Assembly: GCA_032622095.1 (NCBI GenBank)
Contig: CP136061.1
Location: 19,718,991-19,782,990, forward strand
Length of the DNA stretch: 64,000 bases
Direction: 5' to 3'
Source: Siphonodentalium dalli
Lineage: Eukaryota > Mollusca > Scaphopoda > Gadilida > Siphonodentaliidae
Part shown: piece after piece, positions 35,901-47,900 of the stretch
Numbering within the stretch: position 1 is the stretch's first letter
How the letters are laid out: each line of letters begins with the position of its first letter
The notes under the pieces: generated by a model
What the model saw: only the letters and a program-made list of their open reading frames with translations
What the model was told of the DNA's origin: nothing
The model's database searches: none
Made by a program: the position numbers and the translations under genes

Positions 35901-38900
35901 CTAAATTTTATACGAATCTGGATACTCGCCAATTTTAATAAATTTTATAAATATTCATCTCTATAATTCATCTCTTTAAAACATCTGTATCTTCATGAAG
36001 ATATGATAAACTAGATTGGTTGTCTGATTTATTGATACATCTCTATGTAAAACACTATTGTCATCTTTTATTTTTTCGAACTAATGTGTTTATGATGTTT
36101 ATGTTTCATGCTATAACGTCTGAAGTATACGCAGTTGTAAATAAATAAATACTTCTTTATTGGTGGGATGGATTAAACGCGATAAACAAAATGATAATCG
36201 CTCCGATCTGATAAGCTGAGCCACTACTTATATTCCATGTGTAAGAATAATGTTTTGTGATGCCATTTGGATATACAATTTATGAGAATACGTGTAACAC
36301 TTTGGGAGCAAGAGTATTGTCTATTCCCACCAAATATCCACAGAGGGTTTCACATCGCTTTAACCTGGGCAACGCCGGGTAACCCTGCTAGTATAAAACA
36401 TATACCACATTATATATCATTTGAAAGAGGAAGCTCCAAAACATTTTATTTTCAACTTATTCGATGTAATAAGCTGTGAACATGATGTTTTTGTTGAGAT
36501 ACCAACGTGTATTCTGTTATATGTTAGTAATAATTTGTTATTATAGTATTTTAATCAAATGTTATGGCATAGATTGTTATTAAAACCGTACCTCAAGGAA
36601 ATACAAAAAATAATCCATGACTCGAAAATTAAACGGGCCTTTAAATCGGAAGAAATGGCTCGTTTTTGTCACAGTTAAAAATCCATGAGTATTCCATGAG
36701 TCAAAATTCCATATCATTTCATGGCATAACCGAGTGTATCTGTTATGGGGGTCATTTCATTTCTGGGGAAAATTCCAACATATCTTGTCATACATGTACA
36801 TGTAGTTGTAAATTTTCACATTGATGATCATTTAAGTAAATTGTGACAACAAATATAAGTAGGAACATATGGAATTTTGGTCTTAAAACGATTTTTTTAA
36901 CACACATATTCATTTTTCAAAATACTTGAAAATTAAGCTATCTGAAATTCAGAATAATCTCAATATATTTTGGTGTTCAAATTTCCAATTGCCGCCGATT
37001 CAGGCATTCCTAACCTCTATATTGATGGTGTTGTAGAGTTACTCACCCTGGATTACGATAAGTTACGAGATAACCGTCCGTCCGTTCCGTGTATTGTGTT
37101 AACTATAGTTCATTGAATACGTTTATTGATATATACATGGCTATATATGGAAGCTATATTCCTCAATTTTTGTTTTGCAAACCTCAAATGTGCTAACAAT
37201 GACATAGGAGTGCGACAATGACCGAATTAACACTACATATAACGGCGCGCTAAATGGAGTAGACGTGAATTAACACCACATAAACGGCGTGCGAAATGGA
37301 GCGGACGTGAATTAACACCACATAAACGGCGTGCTAAATGTAGCAGACGTGAATTTACACTACATATAACGGCGTGCGAAATGGAGCGGACGTGAATTAG
37401 CACTACATAAACGGCGTGCGAAATGGAGCGGACGTGAATTAACACTATACATAAACGGCGTGCGAAATGGAGCGGACGTGAATTAACACTACATAAACGG
37501 CGTGCGAAATGGAGCGGACGTGAATTAACACTACATAAACGGCGTGCGAAATGGAGGGGACGTGAATTAACACTACATAAACGGCGTGCGAAATGGAGCG
37601 GACGTGAATTAACACTACATAAACGGCGTGCGAAATGGAGCGGACGTGAATTAACACTACATAAACGGCGTGCGAAATGGAGCGGACGTGAATTAACACT
37701 ACATAAACGGCGTGCGAAATGGAGCGGACGTGAATTAACACTACATAAACGGCGTGCGAAATGGAGCGGACGTGAATTAACACTACATAAACGGCGTGCG
37801 AAATGGAGCGGACGTGAATTAACACTACATAAACGGCGTGCGAAATGGAGCGGACGTGAATTAACACTACATAAACGGCGTGCGAAATGGAGCGGACGTG
37901 ATTTAACACTACATAAACGGCGTGCCAAATGGAGCGGACGTGAATTAACACTATACATAAACGGCGTGCGAAATGGAGCGGACGTGAATTAACACTACAT
38001 AAACGGCGTGCCAAATGGAGCGGACGTGAATTAACACTACATAAACGGTGTGGGAAATGGAGCGGACGTGGATTAACACTACATAAACGGCGTGCGAAAT
38101 GGAGCGGACGTGAATTAACACTACATAAACGGCGTGCCAAATGGAGCAGAACGGAATTGACACTACATAAACGGCGCGCTAAATGGAGCGGACGTGAATT
38201 AACACTACATAAACGGCGTGCGAAATAGAGCAGACGTGAATTAACACTACATAAACGGCGTGCGAAATGGAGCAGACATTGTCAAATATCGTATATCTCT
38301 TCCGGCCACAATTACAACGACAACATGTTTATAAATCCCAATCTCAAGACTACCAATTCATTTTTGTGAACCCTAACCCTAACCCTAAGGCATATATAAA
38401 ACACAGGAAAACTAATTGGGTATATTATTTGTATATAAAGGCATATATAAAACACAGGCAAACTAATTGGGTATATTATTTGTCTATACAGGCATATATA
38501 AAACACAGGAAAACAATTGGGTATATTATTTGTCTATAAAGGCATATACAAAACACAGGAAAACAATTGGGTATATTATTTGTCTATAAAGGCATATATA
38601 AAACACAGGAAATTTAATTGGGTATATTTTTTGTCTATAAAGGCATATATAAAACACCGGAAAACTAATTGGGTATATTATTTGTCTATAAAGGCATATA
38701 TAAAACACAGGCAAACTAATTGGGTATATTATTTGTATATAAAGGCATATATAAAACACAGGCAAACTAATTGGGTATATTATTTGTCTATACAGGCATA
38801 TATTAAACACAGGAAAAACTAATTGGGTATATTTTTTGTCTACAAAGGAATATACGAAACGCAGGAAAACTAATTGGGTATATTATTTGTCTATAAAGGC

Positions 38901-41900
38901 ATATATAAAACACAGGAAAACAATTGGGTATATTATTTGTATATAAAGGCATATATAAAACACAGGCAAACTAATTGGGTATATTAGTTGTCTATAAAGG
39001 CATATATAAAACACAGGAAAACAATTGGGTATATTATTTGTCTATAAATGCATATATAAAACACAGGAAAACAATTGGGTATATTATTTGTCTATAAATG
39101 CATATATAAAACACAGGAAAACACTTGGGTATATTATTTGTATATAAAGGCATATATAAAACACAGGAAAACAATTGGGTATATTATTTGTCTATAAAGG
39201 CATATATAAAACACAGGAAAACAATTGGGTATATTATTTGTATATAAAGGCATATATAAAACACAGGCAAACTAATTGGGTATATTATTTGTCTATACAG
39301 GCATATATTAAACACAGGAAAACAATTGGGTATATTATTTGTCTATAAAGGCATATATAAAACACAGGAAAACAATTGGGTATATTATTTGTCTATAAAT
39401 GCATATATAAAACACAGGAAACTAATTGGGTATATTATTTGTATATAAAGGCATATATAAAACACAGGAAAACTAATTGGGTATATTATTTGTCTATACA
39501 GGCATATATTAAACACAGGAAAAACTAATTGGGTATATTTTTTGTCTACAAAGAAATATATGAAACGTAGGAAAACTAATTGGGTATATTATTTGTCTAT
39601 AAATGCATATATAGAACACAGGAAAACAATTGGGTATATTATTTGTATGTAAAGGCATATATAAAACACAGGAAAACTAATTGGGTATATTTTTTGTCTA
39701 TAAAGGCATATATAAAACACAGGAAAACTAATTGGGTATATTATTTGTATATAAAGGCATATATAAAACACAGGCAAACTAATTGGGTATATTTTTTGTC
39801 TACAAAGGAAAATACGAAACGCAGGAAAACTAATTGGGTATATTATTTGTCTATAAAGGCATATATTAAACACAGGAAAAACTTATTGGGTATATTTTTT
39901 GTCTACAACGGCATAATAAAATGGTTTATTTCTGATGCAGACGAGCGAAATCTCTTTATGTCGAAATGACATTTGCCTTGCTGGAAGGTGCTAACAAGTT
40001 TTTCATCTTGCTGCGTTCGGGACGTTTCCGCAGGTCGATTGTTCTAAAAAGCTAACCTTTTACCAACCCGTTAGATGGTACGTATTATATGAGAAAATTC
40101 TAAATAGAATCGATATTTATTGATAGAAACTTTTCATGACTGGTGTCCGCGATTCATATCTATTATTTTATGTATCACATAAGTCATCCTTCCCATGAAA
40201 GACGACTTTGCAAAACGAGAATGAAGTGCTAAGGTCCACTGTGTGTGTTGTCGTGAAGTGTTAAGGTCCACTGTGTGTGTTGTCGTGAAGTGTTAAGGTC
40301 CACTGTGTGTGTTGTCGTGAAGTGTTAAGGTCCACTGTGTGTGTTGTCGTGAAGTGTTAAGGTCCACTGTGTGTGTTGTCGTGAAGTGTTAAGGTCCACT
40401 GTGTGTGTTGTCGTGAAGTGTTAAGGTCCACTGTGTGTGTTGTCGTGAAGTGTTAAGGTCCACTGTGTGTGGTGTCGTGATTAATCATAATCCACCGTTA
40501 ATTACCTTCTCCTTGAATAATTTCCGGAGCCAATTACCACACGCTTCATCTGATTCCACAGGAACGTCGTCTAACTCCAATCTCCTGCAACGATTTAGGC
40601 CACATTTAAAATATATTTGTTTCTCCTCACCCTACCAAAATTTAAAGAATCAGCATAGGTAGGTAATTTTTATTTAGAATTACAAGTAATAACTGACTGG
40701 ATGATTGAAGGCCCATTTAACTTTCGAACCCCCAGATCACATTATATAAAATATTTGCCATATTATATACCATTTGAACGAGGAAGCTCCAAAAACACTG
40801 TATTATTAACTTATCCGGTGTAAATAATTATATTGTGCTTAAGTTTCATCTGGATTGTTCTGTAAAGTCTATTATTTTCAATTGAAGGGGAATAACTCTA
40901 TAATTTTGGTTGAATTGTTGCATTCTGAGAGCCAAACTGAGGAAATGGTTCTATGAATTCATCTCTTTTCTATTATTCTATTGGCAACCTCAGAGACGTT
41001 CCAAATGGTGATGACTTATTGTACTTCATTCATGTTTTAGATTGTTATTAAAACGGTATATCAAGGCACTATAAAAAACAATCGGTAACTCAAAAATTAA
41101 TGGGTCTTTAACTTTTGTTTTCACTAAATACTTATTGACGAGTTGTTCGATCATAGATCGTCTGTTGAACTTATTATCTGGACATTTCCGAAACATTGCC
41201 GAAAATCTCAAGCAAATCGACCGTACGACTCCATAAAAAACATCGTCGAAACTACGTTCAATTGTAAATATTTACATTTCGATTCGGGACGCAACCATTA
41301 GCGATAAACTAACGAAAACGATTTCGCCATCACTATTCACTGCGTGTAATTAATATATCAGAATGAGTGTGGGTTGTCAATTGGGATAATTTTTTTGGTA
41401 AAAATAATTTCTTTGAGCAAGATTCTTCTCCATTTCTATGTTATCACCCTACCGGAGTGTTTCACATCACTTTAATGCAGTTTATGAAATGTTTTTGAGA
41501 TTAAAACATTATGTGATCTATTCCTCTAAATGTCAGAGAAAAAACTCACATAGCCTGTATCTTTATACTTAAGTTATGTAGTCTGCATCTTTATAATAAA
41601 CTCATGTAGCTTGTGTCTTTATAATAAACTCATGTAGCTTGTGTCTTTATAATAAACTCATGTAGTCTGTATCTGTATATTAAACTCATGTAGCCTGTAT
41701 CTTTATAATAAACTCACGAAGCCTGTATATTTATAATAAACTCATGTGACATGTATCTTTATAAGCTCATATAGCCTATATATTTATAATAAAGTCATGT
41801 AGCCTGTATCTTTATAATAACTCATGTAGCCTGCATCTTTATAATAAACTCATTTAGCCTGTATCTTTATAATAAACTCATGTAGCCTGTATCTTTATAA

Positions 41901-44900
41901 TAAACTCATGTAACCTGTATATTTATAATAAAGTCATGTAGCCTGTATCTGTATAATAACTCATTTAGCCTGTATCTTTATAATAAACTCATGTAGCCTG
42001 CATCTTTATAACAAACTCATCTATCCTGTATCTTTATAACAAACGCATGTAGCCTGTATCTGTATATTAAACTCATGTAGCCTGTATCTGTATAATAAAC
42101 TCATGTAGCCTGTATATGTATAATAAACTAATGTAGCCTGTATCTGTATATTAAACTCATGTAGCCTGTATCTTTATAATAAACTAATGTAGCCTGTATC
42201 TGTATACTAAACTCATTTAGCCTGTATCTTTATAACACACTCATGTAGCCTGTATCTTTATAATAAACTCGTGTAGCCTGTATCTTTATAATAAACTAAT
42301 GTAGCCTATATCTTTATAACAAACTCATCTAGCCTGTATCTTTATAATAAACTCAGATAGCCTGTATCTTTATAATAAACTCATGTAGCCTGTATCTTTA
42401 TAATAAACTCATGTAGCCTGTATCTGTATAATAAACTAATGTAGCCTGTATCTGTATATTAAACTCATGTAGCCTGTATCTTTATAATAAACTAATGTAG
42501 CCTGTATCTGTATACTAAACTCATGTAGCCTGTATCTTTATAACACACTCATGTAGCCTGTATCTTTATAATAAACTCGTGTAGCCTGTATCTTTATAAT
42601 AAACTAATGTAGCCTATATCTTTATAACAAACTCATCTAGCCTGTATCTTTATAATAAACTCAAGTAGCCTGTATCTTTATAATAAACTCATGTAGCCTG
42701 TATCTTTATAATAAACTAATGTAGCCTGTATCTTTATAATAAACTCATGTAGCCTGTATCTTTATAATAAACTAATGTAGCCTGTATCTGTATAATAAAC
42801 TCATTTAGCCTATATCTTTATAATAAACTCATGCAGCCTATATCTGTATACTAAACTCATTTAGCCTGTATCTTTATAATAAACTCATGTAGCCTGTATC
42901 TTTATAATAAACTCATTTAGCCTGTATCTTTATAATAAACTCATTTAGCCTGTATCTTTATAATAAACTAATGTAGCCTATATCTGTATACTAAACTCAT
43001 TTAGCCTATATCTGTATACTAAACTCATTTAGCCTGTATCTTTGTAATAAACTCATGTAGCCTGTATCTTTATAATAAACTCATGTAGCCTGTATCTTTA
43101 AAATAAACTAATGTAGCCTGTATCTGTATACTAAACTCAGGTAGCCTGTATCTCTATAACAAACTCATGTAGCCTGAATCTTTATAACAAACTCATGTAG
43201 CCTGAATCTTTATGACAAACTCATGTATCCTGTATCTTTATAACAAACGCATGTAGCCTGTATCTTTATAAAAAAAACTCATGTAGCCTGCATCTTTATA
43301 ATAAACTCATGTAGCCTATATCTTTATAATAAACTCATATAGCCTGTATCTTTATAATAAACTCAAGTAGCCTGTATCTTTATAATAAACTCATGTAGAC
43401 TATCTTTATAACAAACGCATGTAGCCCGTATCTTTATAATAAACTCATGTAGCCTGTATCTTTATAACAAACTCACGTAGCCTGTATCTTTATAACAAAC
43501 TCATGTAGCCCGTATCTTTATAATAAACTCATGTAGCCTGTATCTTTATAATAAACTCATGTAGCCTGTATCTTTATAATAAACTCATGTAGCTTGTATC
43601 TTTATAATAAACTCATGTAGCCTGCATCTTTATAATAAACTAATGTAGCCTGTATCTTTATAATAAACTCATGTAGCTTGTATCTTTATAATAAACTCAT
43701 GTAGCCTGCATCTTTATAATAAACTAATGTAGCCTGTATCTTTATAATAAACTCATGTAACCTGTATATTTATAACAAACTCATGTAGCCTGTATCTTTA
43801 TAATAAACTCATGTAGCCTGTATCTTTATAATAAACTCATGTAGCCTGTATCTTTATAATAAACTCACATAGCCTGTATCTGTATATTAAACTCATGTAG
43901 CCTGTATCTTTATAATAAACTCATGTAGCCTGCATCTTTATAATAAACTCATGTAGCCTGCATCTTTATAATAAACTCATGTAGCCTGTATCTTTATAAT
44001 AAACTCATATAGCCTGCATCTTTGTGACAAACTCATCTAGCCTGTATCTTTATAATAAACTCAAGTAGCCTGTATCTTTATAATAAACTCATGTAGCCTG
44101 TATCTTTATAATAAACTAATGTAGCCTGTATCTTTATAATAAACTCATGTAGCCTGTATCTTTATAATAAACTAATGTAGCCTGTATCTTTATAATAAAC
44201 TCATGTAGCCTGTATCTTTATAATAAACTAATGTAGCCTGTATCTGTATAATAAACTCATTTAGCCTGTATCTTTATAATAAACTCATGTAGCCTGTATC
44301 TTTATAATAAACTCATGTAGCCTGTATCTTTATAATAAACAAATGTAGCCTGTATCTTTATAATAAACTCATGTAGCCTGTATCTTTATAATAAACTCAT
44401 GTAGCCTGTATCTTTAAAATAAACTAATGTAGCCTGTATCTGTATACTAAACTCAGGTAGCCTGTATCTTTATAATAAACTAATGTAGCCTGTATCTTTA
44501 TAACAAACTCATGTAGCCTGAATCTTTATGACAAACTCATGTATCCTGTATCTTTATAACAAACGCATGTAGCCTGTATCTATATAAAAAAAACTCATGT
44601 AGCCTGTATCTTTATAAAAAAAACTCATGTAGCCTGTATCTTTATAATAAACTCATGTGGCCTATATCTGTATACTAAACTCAGGTAGCCTGTATCTTTA
44701 TAATAAACTCATGTAGTCTCTATCTTTATAACAAACTCATGTAGCCTGAATCTTTATGACAAACTCATGTATCCTGTATCTTTATAACAAACGCATGTAG
44801 CCTGTATCTTTATAAAAAAAACTCATGTAGCCTGTATCTTTATAATAAACTCATGTAGCCTGTATCTTTATAATAAACTCATGTAGACTGTATCTTTATA

Positions 44901-47900
44901 ACAAACGCATGTAACCTGCATCTTTATAATAAACTCATGTAGCCTGTATCTTTATAACAAACTCATGTAGCCTGTATCTTTATAATAAACTCATGTAGCC
45001 TGTATCTTTATAATAAACTCATGTAGACTGTATCTTTATAACAAACGCATGTAACCTGCATCTTTATAATAAACTCATGTAGCCTGTATCTTTATAATAA
45101 ACTCATGTAGCCTGCATCTTTATAATAAACTCATTTAGCCTGTATCTGTATAACAAACTTGTGTAGCCTGCATCTTTATAATAAACTCATGTAGACTGTA
45201 TCTTTATAACAAACTCATGTAGCCTGTATCTGTATAACAAACTCATGTAGCCTGTATCTTTATAATAAACTCATGTAGCTTGTATCTTTATAATAAACTC
45301 ATGTGACATGTATCTTTATAAGCTCATATAGCCTATATATTTATAATAAAGTCATGTAGCCTGCATCTTTATAATAAACTCATGTAGCCATATCTTTATA
45401 ATAAACTCATGTAGCCTGTATCCTTATAATAAACTAATGTAGCCTGTATATGTATAATAAACACATTTAGCCTGTATCTTTATAATAAACTAATGTAGCC
45501 TGTATATGTATAATAAACCCATTTAGCCTGTATCTTTGTAACAAACTCATGTAGCCTGTATCTTTATAACAAACTCATGTAGCCTGTATCTTTGGAATAA
45601 AGTCATGTAGCCTGTATCTTTGTAATAAACCCATGTAGCCTGTATCTTTGGAATAAAGTCATGTAGCCTGTATCTTTGTAATAAACCCATGTAGCCTGTA
45701 TCTTTGTAATAAACTCACGTAGCCTGTATCTTCAAAAATAAACTCATGTGGCCCGTATCTTTATAAGCTTATATAGCCTATATATTTATAATAAACTCAT
45801 GTAGTCTGTATCTTTATAATAAACTCATGTTGCTTGTATATATAATACACTCATGTAGCCTGTATCTTTATAATACACTCATGTAGCCTGTATCTTTATA
45901 ATAAACATTTAAATAATTCTAATCATATGTTTATCACATTGATTGAAAATAAAAAAAAATCTTTTGGGAAGCCAATACAATAATTCGTGTAGGGACATTT
46001 TTTTCTAGGGTAGGTTTGGTCAGGAGAAACAAACAATTTTATTTGTGGCCTTAACGACCAGATTTATGAAGCAAATGGTCTAAAAAAAACATTTTGCGTG
46101 TCATATAAAGTGTAAGGTTGAGACAATTCCGGTTGTAATTGAAATGCTGTCATGTTGGTATAGTTTCTATGCTCCTACTTTGAATTATTGGGAAAGTGCA
46201 GGCACACGCATTTCTCGAACTGTTAACGGAAAAAAGACTCTAGACATTGTCCTAACAGTAGTCCAGACTTGATTGTGATCTAAGGCCTACTTCACACGCG
46301 TTACATCGTCATGCGTTAACTAACCGGGTATCCGTTTTTCACTCTTTACACATTGAACCGATAATACGATATGCATCAACGCTTTGTCATAATTATATTG
46401 TGGTATTTCTCGATAGTTTCCACTTGAGTGGACCATTTGGCGGCCATTTTGGTTTGGGGTGGGGTGTGCGTGTGGGGTTAATATTTACGGTGTCTTGGGG
46501 TCCACCATACAAACCCTTTGTTCGACCTAAATCGGATAATATAGGATTTGTATATATTATATAATTATAGGGTGGGATAATATGATAGGATTTTGAAACC
46601 AGTGATCCTATATATGCCAAGAGCAACCTACAAGTACTTTTAAATAGGCTCAACATATACTTGAATATACAAACCGAGAACATTACTAGCTTAGTGAATT
46701 AATAACTGTAAGCTGATAATATAGGGGTACCGGTACCCTGTAGATAAATTTATTAGCATAAAGACGCTCGTGACAGCCGTATTCATGTATACATGATGAT
46801 GACACAATATAATATATAAACACATTTTAACACAATACATATATATATCTATACATATGTTAAAACGAGATCGCCGTTAGGTCGCGATTGCAATTGGAAT
46901 TGGTTAAGTATAATTATGTCGGTTAAATGCATACAAGTAAACTTTTTTTTACGAAAATATTGATGTTTACGGTAGATATTTTAAGTATAACATGTTATTT
47001 AACACATTATTTCAAATATTGTTAAAACTTGAGGTTCCAGATAGAAAATTATAGTCTTGTGCGTGCAAATAAAATGTTATTCAATTTGGGAAGTTGGTAT
47101 TTGCAATGGGCGGTTTAATTGGAAGCTTGGAGTTTAATCTACACCATCAAACGAACACCATGAAATTCACCATCAAACGAACACCATGAAATTCACCATC
47201 AAACGAACACCATGAAATTCACACAATCAAACGAACACCATGAAATTCAACATCAAACGAACACCATGACATTCACCATCAAACGAACACCATGAAATTC
47301 ACACCTCAAACGAACACCATGAAATTCACCATCAAACGAACACCATGAAATTCACAATGCACATTCAAAAATCACTAATCGTCATAAAAACTCATTTTTA
47401 TAACTGAACTTTACAAGGGAAATAGGTATAGATTTCCCCTGATTTTGAAATCAAACAATTAATAAATGTTCGTAAAATGCACATAATCCCTTTCACTCAT
47501 ATAAGTACAATAACTTCTGCAACAAATATCCAACTCATCCACTGCATGAGTTCCAGATAGCAACTATATCCGAAGGTCTGAACCAATGGTTTATATATTA
47601 TATGTGACCCGCCATATCAAACCCAGTCGTTAGTCGGGATTTGTTTTACCCTGTGCCAATGCATTCGCTTATATATGCGAGTCGACCATAGGTCGCCTCG
47701 CATATATAAGAGAATGCATTGGCCTAACAATTTTTTACAATTTTAATAATATTTTCTTATATTCTTTAACAATTTTATCATTTCACCCATACAGAGCCCC
47801 AGACAAACATGAGCAGACGACACTCTTGTATATGCTTCTATATATGTGGGGGGCTCCCTGCAGGGTAATGGATGTTTTTTTTATTTTATGTCCTAAAAAT

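Larger units (their letters stand above)
32388..36391 (+). mobile_element. Helitron H1, 4.0 kb, non-autonomous
   Basis: Starts TCTATATCTATATTTGCG directly after an A and ends GTAACCCTGCTAG before a T. About 11 nt before the end is a hairpin, ACCTGG-loop-CCGGGT (36363-36380). The split MITE gives an exact empty site with no target duplication, as Helitrons require. It contains two smaller Helitrons and ~300-bp repeats. No Rep/helicase frame was seen. Confidence 0.9.
32352..36640. mobile_element. TTAA-flanked MITE, family B, copy 4, split by Helitron H1
   Basis: The left part 32352-32387 ends at gatcacatta. The right part resumes at 36392 with tataaaacatataccacatt and ends in a TTAA-flanked GGGCCT at 36640. 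Joined, the two parts reproduce the same positions in intact copies at 55811 and 57035. Confidence 0.85.

Noticed and set aside
37233-38163. Open frames of 241, 231 and 70 codons on the minus strand
   Set aside because: Frames of the 42-bp minisatellite; two overlapping frames are open at once, as expected of a period divisible by three.
38369-38388. Telomere
   Set aside because: Only three units, internal, with gene sequence on both sides.
38267-39969. Open frames with AYIKHRKTNWVYYLSIK repeats
   Set aside because: Generated by the 51-bp minisatellite. The frames break where units lose one base.
40435-40662. 75-codon plus-strand frame
   Set aside because: Antisense shadow of AGPAT exon 6 and the neighbouring array.
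41548-45905. CRISPR-like array
   Set aside because: Units are contiguous with no unique spacers, and the genome is eukaryotic; it is a simple minisatellite. The same holds for the other arrays.
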